Source of the DNA: Chloroflexota bacterium
Lineage (GTDB): Bacteria > Chloroflexota > Limnocylindria > P2-11E
Assembly: GCA_005887995.1 (NCBI GenBank)
Contig: VBJD01000042.1
Location: 1 to 48,868, forward strand
Reading direction: 5' to 3'
Length of the DNA: 48,868 nt
In this document: piece after piece, positions 41,468 to 48,868 of the stretch
Numbering within the stretch: position 1 is the first letter of the stretch
How the letters are laid out: every line of letters starts with the position of its first letter
The notes under the pieces: model-generated
The model's database searches: none
Seen by the model: only the letters and a program-made list of their open reading frames with translations
Told to the model about the DNA's origin: nothing
Made by a program: the position numbers and the translations under genes

Positions 41468-43462
41468 ATGCGCGAAGCCATCAAGCTCGCGATCGCGGAT
41501 GAGATGAAACGCGATCCGTCCGTCGTCGTCTTCGGTGAGGACGTCGCGGAGGCGGGCGGTGTCTTCAAAGTGACCGCCGGTCTACTCGAGGAGTTCGGGC
41601 CGGACCGCGTGCGCGACACGCCTATCGCCGAGACCGCGATCATCGGCGCCGCCATCGGCGCCGCGGCGAAGGGGCTGCGGCCCGTTGTGGAGATCATGTT
41701 CGCGGAGTTCTTCGGGGTCGCGCTCGATCAGATCGTCACCGAGGCCGCGAAGATGCGTTACCTCTCGGCCGGCAAGATCACCATGCCGATCGTGCTGCGC
41801 GCGTCCGCCGCGGGCGGCCTCGGCTTCGGGGCACAGCATTCGCAGTCGCTCGAGTCTTGGTTCATGAACACGCCCGGCCTGGTCATCATCTCGCCGTCCG
41901 GCCCGGCCGCCGCGTACGGCCTCCTCCGGTGCGCGATCCAAGACGACGATCCCGTGATCTTCCTAGAGCCCCGCAGCCTCTACAACACGAAAGGCGAAGT
42001 TCGAAATGGCGAAGATGGGTTGTGGCCCATCGGCACGGCGCGAATCGCGCGCGCCGGGACCGACGTCACCGTTGTCGCGCTCGGCCAGATGGTCGGGGTC
42101 GCGCTCGCCGCCGCGGAGAAGCTCACCGACGTGTCGTGCGAGGTGATCGACCTCGGCACGGTGCGACCTTGGGATCGCCGGACCGTCCTCGGGAGTCTCG
42201 AACGCACGGGCCGCATCGCCATCGTCGAGGAGAACCCGTTCACCGGCGGATGGGGTGCGGACATCGCGAGCGCCGCGGCGAGTGAGGGATTCGAGTACCT
42301 CGACGCGCCACCGGCACGCATCACCTGCCCCGACGTTCCGGTGCCGTTCGGCGCGCTCGAGCGTCACTACCTGCCTTCCGCCGACCGCACCGCCGAAGCG
42401 ATCACCGCTCTCGTGCGGAGCTCGACACCGCCGCAGCGCGCGACGGCGTCGGGGCGGCCAGGCGCGCCGGCGCCGAAGGCAGCAGATACAAGCCGCCGCG
42501 CTGCACTCGCCGAACCCCTCGGCCGGTACGCGCGCATGATCGAGATCCGCCAGATCGAGGACGAGTCGATGAACCTCTATCTCGAAGGCCTCATCGCCGG
42601 CTCGATGCACACCGGACAGGGGCAGGAGGCGGTGGCCGTCGGCGTCGCCGCGAGCCTCCGCCCGACCGACATGGTGACCTGCACGTACCGTGGCCACGGG
42701 CTCGCGCTCGCGCTCGGCCTCACGCCGCTCGCGCTCATCGCCGAAATGCTGGGTCGCAAGGACGGCGCGCTCGGCGGGAAGGGCGGATCGATGCATCTGT
42801 CGGCTCCAGAGGTCGGGCTGCTTCCGACGTTCGCGATCGTCGGCGGAGGTATTCCCGTGGCCGTCGGCGCGGCGTACGCGTCTCAGATCGCGAAGGACGG
42901 CGGCGTCGCGGTCGCGGTCTTCGGCGACGGCGCCGCGAACATCGGTGCGTTCCACGAAGCATTGAACATGGCGGCCGTGTGGAAGCTCCCGGTCGTGTTC
43001 GTGTGCGAGAACAACCTCTACGGTGAGTACTCGCGCATTGACAAGACGACGCCGCTAAAAGACATCGCGTCACGCGCCTCCGCCTACGCGATGCCCGGTG
43101 AGGTCGTCGATGGACAGGACATCGACGTCGTCATGCAGGCGATGACTCGCGCCGTCGAGCGTGCGCGCGCCGGCGGCGGCCCGACGCTCCTGGAGATGAA
43201 GACCTACCGCTACGCGGGACACTCGCGTGGCGATCCTGCGAAGTACCGGCCCGCGGGCGAGCTTGAGCGCTGGAAAGAGCGCGACCCGATCACGCTGTAC
43301 GGCAAGGCGCTCCAGAGCCGTGGCGTCGCTGACGACGCCCGGCTGGCCGCTGTGCGCGACGACGTGACGCGTAGCGTCGCGGCCGCTGTCGCCGCGGCAA
43401 AGGTGAGCCCAGTACCGGACGCCTCGAGCATCTTCGAGCACGTGTCGTCACGTGGGCAGTAA
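41468..43462 (+). CDS. 2-oxoacid dehydrogenase E1, beta-alpha fusion
   Basis: From ATG 41468 (GGAG 6 nt upstream), 664 residues. Residues 1-317 are an E1 beta: IADEMKRDPSVVVFGEDVAE, the PIAETAIIGAAIGAA region and GTVRPWD. A Pro/Ala linker (about 318-350) leads to a complete E1 alpha: RYARMIEIRQIEDESMNLYL, GKGGSMHLS, and the TPP motif from GDG about 485 to ENN about 514, then YRYAGHSRGDPAKYR. Known single-chain E1 proteins usually have alpha first; here the order is reversed. It decarboxylates 2-oxo acids (pyruvate, acetoin or branched-chain type). No E2 or E3 gene is in the window, so partners must be elsewhere. Confidence 0.9.
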   Translation: MREAIKLAIADEMKRDPSVVVFGEDVAEAGGVFKVTAGLLEEFGPDRVRDTPIAETAIIGAAIGAAAKGLRPVVEIMFAEFFGVALDQIVTEAAKMRYLSAGKITMPIVLRASAAGGLGFGAQHSQSLESWFMNTPGLVIISPSGPAAAYGLLRCAIQDDDPVIFLEPRSLYNTKGEVRNGEDGLWPIGTARIARAGTDVTVVALGQMVGVALAAAEKLTDVSCEVIDLGTVRPWDRRTVLGSLERTGRIAIVEENPFTGGWGADIASAAASEGFEYLDAPPARITCPDVPVPFGALERHYLPSADRTAEAITALVRSSTPPQRATASGRPGAPAPKAADTSRRAALAEPLGRYARMIEIRQIEDESMNLYLEGLIAGSMHTGQGQEAVAVGVAASLRPTDMVTCTYRGHGLALALGLTPLALIAEMLGRKDGALGGKGGSMHLSAPEVGLLPTFAIVGGGIPVAVGAAYASQIAKDGGVAVAVFGDGAANIGAFHEALNMAAVWKLPVVFVCENNLYGEYSRIDKTTPLKDIASRASAYAMPGEVVDGQDIDVVMQAMTRAVERARAGGGPTLLEMKTYRYAGHSRGDPAKYRPAGELERWKERDPITLYGKALQSRGVADDARLAAVRDDVTRSVAAAVAAAKVSPVPDASSIFEHVSSRGQ

Positions 43463-43565
43463 GTCGATCACCGCGCTGCTGCGTGGGATGCGCAAACGCA
43501 TCCTGGCGGCCCCCGACCTTCTGGTCGAACTCGAAGCGGTCGCCCACGCTGGTGACTCCCGATGA
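43452..43565 (+). CDS. Possible 37-residue linking protein
   Basis: GTG 43452 overlaps the E1 3' end by 11 nt, and the stop overlaps the next ATG as ATGA (43562-43565). The peptide (SKSITALLRGMRKRILAAPD, then an acidic LVELEAV stretch) is amphipathic. The tight junctions on both sides favour a translated frame that couples E1 to the M24 gene, but such frames arise by chance in GC-rich DNA. I recognise no family. Confidence 0.3.
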   Translation: MGSKSITALLRGMRKRILAAPDLLVELEAVAHAGDSR

Positions 43566-44788
43566 GCGCATCACAGGCGGCCGTCCAGCACGCGCGCTCG
43601 AAATCTGAGCCGCCGTTCGATCGCGCCCGCGCGTCCGCGCTCATGGAAGAGCAGGGGGTCGATCTTATCGTCGCGTGCTCGCGCGCCAACGTCGGCTATC
43701 TCGCCGACTACACGTACTACGTTGCGCAAGGGTTGCCGTACGTCCTCGAGGACGGGCGCCAGTGGAGCATCACGTTCGTCGGCGTGCCGCGCGACTCCAA
43801 ACTCGAACCGTTCATCACGCCCGTCAGCAGCGAGCACGGCAGCATCTCGTACGCGGATCCGTGGATCGGCGAGCGACGTTTCTGGGGACCGAAGTGGACG
43901 TATGCGGGGCAGGCGAGCCCGACGGCTGCGGGCGCGCCCGGAGATGTGGCCAGTTGTGTGGCCGATGCGATCACGGAACGAGGTCTCGCATCGGGGCGCG
44001 TCGCCATCGAGCTCGAAGGAACGCCGGCGCCGCGCTATCTGCGACTGCGCGAACTGCTCCCCAAGGCGGAGTTCGTCGACGCGGCGCGGATCCTCGACGC
44101 GCTGCGGATCGTGAAGACGCCGACGGAGATCGCGCGACTGCGCGAGGTCGCGCGCGTTACGGATCTTGCCATCAGGGCCGGATATGAAGCGCTGTCCGAA
44201 ACACCCACGGAGCTGCAGGTGCAGTCCGCGATGGCACGAGTCTTCGTCGAGCACGGAATGTCGTTCGGCTGGTGTTCGGTCGCGTACGGACCCAAGGGCG
44301 TGACACTCATCGAGCCCACCGAGCTCCATCCCACTGTTGGCGAGATCGTGCGGATCGACGTCGTGGGCATCCATCACGGCTACTACAGCGACATGTCGCG
44401 TGTGAACTCGTTCCGCCGACGTCCGAACGACGACTGCTCGCGCGCGCACGCGGCGATTCTGGAAACGAATTCGGTGATGCTGCGCGAGACCGGACCCGGG
44501 GTACGCGTCGCGGACCTCGCGCGGATCGCACACGAGACCCTCGGGAGCCACGGATACCCGATGCTCGCGCCGCAGGCCGGGCATGGCATCGGCCGCGACG
44601 TGCATGAACCCCCATACCTGGCGGATTGGGACCCGACCGTACTGCGGCCGGGCATGGTCCTCGACCTCGAACCTGCGATGCGCGTGGCGGGCGTCGGCTC
44701 GGTGAATATCGAGGACATGGTCCTAGTCACGGACTCGGGCTGTGAGGTGCTCACGCAGTTCCCGCGCGAGCTCGAGACGTTCGGCTAG
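43562..44788 (+). CDS. M24 family metallopeptidase (Xaa-Pro aminopeptidase-like)
   Basis: A 408-residue protein. The N-terminal creatinase-type domain has RARASALMEEQGVDLIVACS. The metal ligands of M24 enzymes are all present: two Asp in VRIDVVGIHHGYYSDMSR, His in QAGHGIGRDVHEPPYL, Glu in VLDLEPAMRV and Glu in VNIEDMVLVT. It should remove N-terminal residues before proline or split Xaa-Pro dipeptides in the cytoplasm. It follows the E1 gene without a gap, and the next M24 gene is 29 bp downstream, so the three form an operon. Confidence 0.92.
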   Translation: MSASQAAVQHARSKSEPPFDRARASALMEEQGVDLIVACSRANVGYLADYTYYVAQGLPYVLEDGRQWSITFVGVPRDSKLEPFITPVSSEHGSISYADPWIGERRFWGPKWTYAGQASPTAAGAPGDVASCVADAITERGLASGRVAIELEGTPAPRYLRLRELLPKAEFVDAARILDALRIVKTPTEIARLREVARVTDLAIRAGYEALSETPTELQVQSAMARVFVEHGMSFGWCSVAYGPKGVTLIEPTELHPTVGEIVRIDVVGIHHGYYSDMSRVNSFRRRPNDDCSRAHAAILETNSVMLRETGPGVRVADLARIAHETLGSHGYPMLAPQAGHGIGRDVHEPPYLADWDPTVLRPGMVLDLEPAMRVAGVGSVNIEDMVLVTDSGCEVLTQFPRELETFG

Positions 44789-44817
44789 GTTTCCTAAACG
44801 AGCTCGAGGGAGGCGTC

Positions 44818-45990
44818 ATGCGCATCACAGTCGATGAGTTCCGCGATCGCGTCGCTCGCTGCACGCGGCTCATGGAGGAAGAGCGCTTCGATGCGCTCGT
44901 CGCCTACGGGAGCCGCGTCACGTATGGGAGCGTGCGCTATCTCACCGGTTACGAACCGTGGCTCGCGCCAGAAGAGTGGGCATTCGCCGTTCTCACACCC
45001 GGCCACGGAGCCGGCCTGAGCCTTCTTAGCAACAGCCCTTGGGACTTTTGGGAGTTCAACCGCACACAGGCGACGTGGGTCTCAGATGTCACGGTCGGAA
45101 GCAAGTGGGTGGAGCAGATCGCCGCGCGGCTGCCACGCACTGCGCAGCGTGTGGGACTCGGTGGCTGGGCGGGTTTCCCGGCGCGGGTTCTCGACGGACT
45201 GCGCGAGCGCTTTCCGCACGCGGAGTTCGTCGACGCCACGGCGCTGATCCACAAACTACGCGCGATCAAGAGCTCGGCCGAGATCGCACTACTGCGGCGC
45301 GCCGGAGAGCTCGGCGACCTCGGCGCGGCGGCGCTCTATGAATCCGCACGCCCCGGAGCGACAGAGCGTGAGGTCGTGGCGCAGATCGACGGCGCGATGA
45401 TGCGCGGGGGCACCGAGCAGATGGCGTACTGGACCATCCTCGGCAGTGGCCGCAAGACCATTGCCTCGTGCTTCCTGCCGACCGATCGCGTGCTCGAGGA
45501 GGGCGACCTCGTACAGCTCGACTGTGGACCAATGGTCGACGGTTACAAGGCTGACTTCTCTCGAGTCGTGATCGTCGGCAAGGAGCGTCCCGCGGCGACG
45601 GTGCGTCTGGTCGAGACAGTCGCGGAGGTGCACGAGAGGTGTGCCGCGAAGCTACGCGCGGGCGTGCGCTGCAGCGAGATCGCGCGTACCGGGCTCGACG
45701 TCATCGAGCGCCGGGGATACACGCGGGAGAACCTGTTCAGATCGGCGAACTATCCGGACATGGTGTTCATGGCCCACGGGATCGGCCTCGAGAACCCGGA
45801 TCCTCCAGGCATGCTGACGCTCACCAACGATGCTGTCTTGGAGGAAGGCATGTGCATCAATCTCGAGCCCATCCTTCTCGACCAACAGGTCGGTGGCGCG
45901 CGAATAGAGACGTCGTTCGCGGTGACATCGGGTGATCCCGTTCGACTGTCGGACGCACCGATCAGGCCGTGGCTCGCCTCCGCGACCTAG
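44818..45990 (+). CDS. M24 family metallopeptidase (Xaa-Pro aminopeptidase-like)
   Basis: A 390-residue protein from ATG 44818 with a clear GGGAGG site upstream. Ligands: two Asp in VQLDCGPMVDGYKADFSR, His in FMAHGIGLENPDPP, Glu in INLEPILL and Glu in ARIETSFAVT; the set is complete. SSAEIALLRRAGELGDLGAA marks the start of the catalytic domain. It differs strongly from the preceding M24 protein, so this is not a recent duplication; two specificities are likely. The last gene of the operon: no further gene follows for 232 bp. Confidence 0.92.
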   Translation: MRITVDEFRDRVARCTRLMEEERFDALVAYGSRVTYGSVRYLTGYEPWLAPEEWAFAVLTPGHGAGLSLLSNSPWDFWEFNRTQATWVSDVTVGSKWVEQIAARLPRTAQRVGLGGWAGFPARVLDGLRERFPHAEFVDATALIHKLRAIKSSAEIALLRRAGELGDLGAAALYESARPGATEREVVAQIDGAMMRGGTEQMAYWTILGSGRKTIASCFLPTDRVLEEGDLVQLDCGPMVDGYKADFSRVVIVGKERPAATVRLVETVAEVHERCAAKLRAGVRCSEIARTGLDVIERRGYTRENLFRSANYPDMVFMAHGIGLENPDPPGMLTLTNDAVLEEGMCINLEPILLDQQVGGARIETSFAVTSGDPVRLSDAPIRPWLASAT

Positions 45991-46222
45991 CGCCGATCGG
46001 GTACGCGGTCACGCAAACACAAGAGGGCGGCCCGGCTATTCGGTTACGCGGACGCTCCGCGCACGGACCGGCATGCGGCAGTCTGGGAAGTGGGAACGAG
46101 CGGGCCCTGTCCATTTCGTTCGGCGTAAGCGATGATTCGCGCGGGGAAGGGGTTCTGATGCGTAGCTATCCGACTGCATCTGTGTGCGGCCTCGGTCTGG
46201 TCGCACATCTTGAGAGGCGGGC
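45991..46222. other. Intergenic, no gene seen
   Basis: No convincing frame. It should hold the end of the peptidase operon and the promoter of the surface protein gene; GAGAGGCGGGC just before 46223 may be the ribosome binding site. Confidence 0.4.
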
Positions 46223-48868
46223 ATGAGGGCTCTGGCCAAGATCCTCTCGCGCCAGCTGCCCTCATACACCCTCGTCGGGCCGTTGCGTCGATCGCTGGCC
46301 GTGGCTGCCGTTCTTCTGCTGACCCTCGGTAGTTACAGCGCGTCGCTCGCCGCCGTGTCCATATCAACGAGCTTCATCGGCGTCAGGCTCGCCGAGTCCG
46401 GCTACATACCGCCCAACCCCTCGGGAGCAGTCGGCCCTACGCAGTATCTGGTCGCCACAAACGGACGCATTCGCACATTCACGAAATTCGGCGTGCTCGA
46501 CGGTGCTCTGAACACCGACACCGATACGTTCTTCGACACGGTTCGAAACAACTCCTCAACGACATATCCGCGCGTGGCCTACGACCAGCTCTCGTCGCGC
46601 TGGTTCGTCGTGATGACGAACGTGAGCACGCCGAACCGCATCCTCGTCGCGGTAAGCTCCGGGTCGACCATCGCTGCCGCTTCGTCATTCACGTTCTTCC
46701 AATTCCAGCACGATCTCGTCGGGACGACGCCGAATGCCGACACCGGTGGACTCGCCGACTTCCCGACGCTGGGTGTTGACGCCAACGCGCTCTATATCGG
46801 CGTCAACGTCTTCAACGCCAGTGGGACGACTCTCCTTGGCACGACGGGGTTCGTCATTAAGAAGAGCTCGCTTCTTTCGGGTCAACTCGTCGTGGCCGCA
46901 TTCCGGCAACTTGCGGCTGGGTCTGGCGCCGGACCGTTCGCGCCACAGGGCGTGACGAACCTGGACCCCGGCGCGACCGAGGGTTACTTCATTGGCGCCG
47001 ATAGCGCGTCGTTTGGCACGCTGATGCTGCGCCGAGTCACCGACCCGGGCGGCACTCCTTCTATTTCCGGGAACCTGATCGTCACGGTGCCCTCGACGAG
47101 GTATCCCGCAAACGTTCCCGCGAAAGGGAGCACTCGACCCCTTGATGGACTGGACGACCGTTTGAGCCAGGCCACGATCGTGAACGGTTCCTTGTGGACG
47201 GCGCATGCGATCGGGCTCGATAACAACGGCGTAGCCTCGACTACCCCGACACGCGACGGCGTTCGCTGGTATCAGATCTCGAATCTCGGGTCTACGCCGA
47301 CCCTGCAAAGCTCCGGGACGATCTTCGATCCAGCGGCCACCGCGCCCAAGTTCTACTGGGTGCCGTCCATCATGGTCAGCAGGCAGGGGCATGCGGCACT
47401 CGGGATGAGTTTTGCCGGCACCCTCGACAACGCCGGCGCGGCGGTTTCGTCCAAACTGAGCACCGAGGTCGGCTTCGGCAACCCGACGTATCTACCTTCT
47501 ACGAGCGCGTACAACGTCCAAACCAGCAGTACGCAGCGATGGGGGGCGTATTCGTCGACCAGCCTCGACCCGTGCGACGGTCAGACGATGTGGACCGCGC
47601 AGGAGATCGCCGACGCGACGAACAGCTGGGGCGTCCTGATCGTGAAGTTGCAGGCGCCTCCTCCCGCGACTCCGGCCTCGCTCAACGTGGCATCGATCAC
47701 GATTGGCACCTCCGCCACTGCCGTTCTCACCGGCACGTCAGCGAGCGGCTCGGGGTTCTTCGATCCGGGTCCGGGCTTCGCCTGCCGCCTGAGCGTCTCC
47801 ATGAGCCATGGAGTCACGGCCAGTGCCGTGTTCGTCAACCCGACGACTTTGCAATTGCAGCTTGACGCGACCAACGCCACTCCCGGCCCCACCACGATCA
47901 CTGTCATCAACCCCGATGGTCAGAGCGCGACTTCGGCCAGCACGTTGCTCAACGTCGTCGCCGGTACCGTATCGCCAACGGTGACCGCGGTCACGCCCGC
48001 CAACGGGGCGACAGCGGTGAGCCGCGCGGTCGCCCCGACCGCCACCTTCTCGCGGGCGATGGACGCGACAACGATCACCGCCTCCTCGTTCACGCTCAGC
48101 CCCGCCAGCGGTAACACTGTCGCCGCCACCGTGGGCTACGACGGCAGCACGAACATCGCGACGGTCACCCCCGCGAGCATGCTCGCAGTGGGCACGACCT
48201 ACACCGCCAGCCTCGCCACGACGATCAAGGCCGACGACGGTATGGCGCTGGCGAGTCCATTCAGCTGGTCGTTCACCACGGAGGCCGACGCAATTCCGCC
48301 GACGATCACCGCTCCCGCCGATGTCGCCGTGACCACCTCGTCCGGGACTTGCGCCGCATCGCCCGGACTCGGCACGGCGACCGCCTCGGACAACTCGGGC
48401 ACGGTGACGGTGACGAACAACGCACCGGCCATCTTCCCGGAGGGCACGACGTCTGTGACGTGGACCGCGACTGATCCCGCGGGCAACACGGCCACCGCCA
48501 TACAGCAGGTCACCGTCGTCGACGCCGAGTCGCCGGCGCTGAGCGCGCCACCGAGCCTCAGCCGTGTTACCGGTCCCGCTTCGACGCAGGCGGGAGTCGT
48601 CATCGCCGAGGCCGATCTCGGGACAGGGACCGCCACGGACAACTGCCCGGGGACCGTGAGCATCGTGCGCAGCGGCGTGCCGACCGGCAACCTCTTCCCG
48701 ATTGGCGTCACCACGCTCACCTACACGGCGTTCGACGCCACGGGGAACACCGCGACTGCGACGCAGCAGGTCACGGTGCTCGACAACACGCCGCCGGTGT
48801 TCACCGCGGTCCCCGCGGACATCACTGTCTCGACGGGTCCGGGCGCGACGGTCTGCGGCGCCGTGGTC
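46223..48868 (+). CDS. Exported multidomain surface protein with SbsA-like and HYR domains, 3' end cut
   Basis: ATG 46223 opens 882 codons with no stop before the window ends. Signal peptide: SLAVAAVLLLTLGSYSASLA. Residues about 40-480 have no recognised domain but show strand-rich repeats (FVVMTNVSTPNRILVAVSS, SLWTAHAIGLDNNGV) as in propeller-like surface proteins. About 480-580 looks like an IPT/Ig fold. About 585-690 is an SbsA Ig-like domain (VTAVTPANGATAVSRA to SFTTE). From about 692 on there are two HYR domains (TWTATDPAGNTATAIQQVTV, TYTAFDATGNTATATQQVTV) and the start of a third. An adhesion or cell-wall role is likely; it cannot be defined further. Confidence 0.85.
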   Translation, partial: MRALAKILSRQLPSYTLVGPLRRSLAVAAVLLLTLGSYSASLAAVSISTSFIGVRLAESGYIPPNPSGAVGPTQYLVATNGRIRTFTKFGVLDGALNTDTDTFFDTVRNNSSTTYPRVAYDQLSSRWFVVMTNVSTPNRILVAVSSGSTIAAASSFTFFQFQHDLVGTTPNADTGGLADFPTLGVDANALYIGVNVFNASGTTLLGTTGFVIKKSSLLSGQLVVAAFRQLAAGSGAGPFAPQGVTNLDPGATEGYFIGADSASFGTLMLRRVTDPGGTPSISGNLIVTVPSTRYPANVPAKGSTRPLDGLDDRLSQATIVNGSLWTAHAIGLDNNGVASTTPTRDGVRWYQISNLGSTPTLQSSGTIFDPAATAPKFYWVPSIMVSRQGHAALGMSFAGTLDNAGAAVSSKLSTEVGFGNPTYLPSTSAYNVQTSSTQRWGAYSSTSLDPCDGQTMWTAQEIADATNSWGVLIVKLQAPPPATPASLNVASITIGTSATAVLTGTSASGSGFFDPGPGFACRLSVSMSHGVTASAVFVNPTTLQLQLDATNATPGPTTITVINPDGQSATSASTLLNVVAGTVSPTVTAVTPANGATAVSRAVAPTATFSRAMDATTITASSFTLSPASGNTVAATVGYDGSTNIATVTPASMLAVGTTYTASLATTIKADDGMALASPFSWSFTTEADAIPPTITAPADVAVTTSSGTCAASPGLGTATASDNSGTVTVTNNAPAIFPEGTTSVTWTATDPAGNTATAIQQVTVVDAESPALSAPPSLSRVTGPASTQAGVVIAEADLGTGTATDNCPGTVSIVRSGVPTGNLFPIGVTTLTYTAFDATGNTATATQQVTVLDNTPPVFTAVPADITVSTGPGATVCGAVV

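Noticed and set aside
41963-42955. 330-residue minus-strand frame
   Set aside because: Shadow of the E1 fusion gene; no motif.
43571-44605. 344-residue minus-strand frame
   Set aside because: Shadow of the intact M24 peptidase gene.

Overview
The window is high-GC bacterial DNA with dense genes, GTG and TTG starts next to ATG, several lipoproteins with a lipobox, and NHL, SbsA-like and HYR domains in exported proteins. This fits an uncultured high-GC lineage such as Chloroflexota (Limnocylindria or Ellin6529 type); Actinobacteriota is the main alternative. The assignment is inference from style only; no rRNA or other phylogenetic marker is present.

From 1 to about 20.3 kb the window is accessory DNA. 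It holds a P-loop kinase fragment, a long NHL-repeat lipoprotein that is frameshifted and internally duplicated, small unknown proteins, a HEAT-like protein, two toxin-antitoxin pairs (HigB/Gp49-XRE and RHH-PIN), a sensor histidine kinase, a LuxR-type regulator and small secreted proteins. The gaps in this part carry an interspersed repeat family. Five clear copies (498-840, 5126-5345, 7711-8127, 10794-11108, 15606-15955) and one stub (19385-19440) contain the 5' half of a tRNA-Phe-like gene on the minus strand. In the five full copies a TAnAAT box lies exactly 9 nt upstream of it. In the four full copies without the tRNA 3' half, and in the stub, the 3' half of the anticodon stem is replaced by a new hairpin with a constant 5-nt loop. 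A tRNA-half-derived small RNA or mobile repeat is the most novel candidate here.

From 20.3 to 46.0 kb the DNA is a compact peptide and amide catabolism locus. A minus-strand operon reads substrate-binding protein, DppB, DppC, D-2-hydroxyacid dehydrogenase, SDR, gamma-glutamyltransferase. The transporter ATPases DppD and DppF diverge from it. Next come an alpha-oxoamine synthase (minus) and a divergent operon of GntR regulator, M19 dipeptidase and second gamma-glutamyltransferase. A second minus-strand operon reads cupin, enolase-superfamily enzyme, amidase, M24-like protein, amidohydrolase and a broken cobalt-type nitrile hydratase (beta, alpha, accessory). On the plus strand follow a beta-alpha fused 2-oxoacid dehydrogenase E1 and two intact M24 peptidases. 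Together they would import peptides or amides, hydrolyse them and oxidise the released acids. A shared 12-nt motif (CATAGGCCAAAC) in two of the divergent promoter regions suggests joint control, perhaps by the GntR protein.

From 46.2 kb to the end an exported multidomain surface protein runs off the window.
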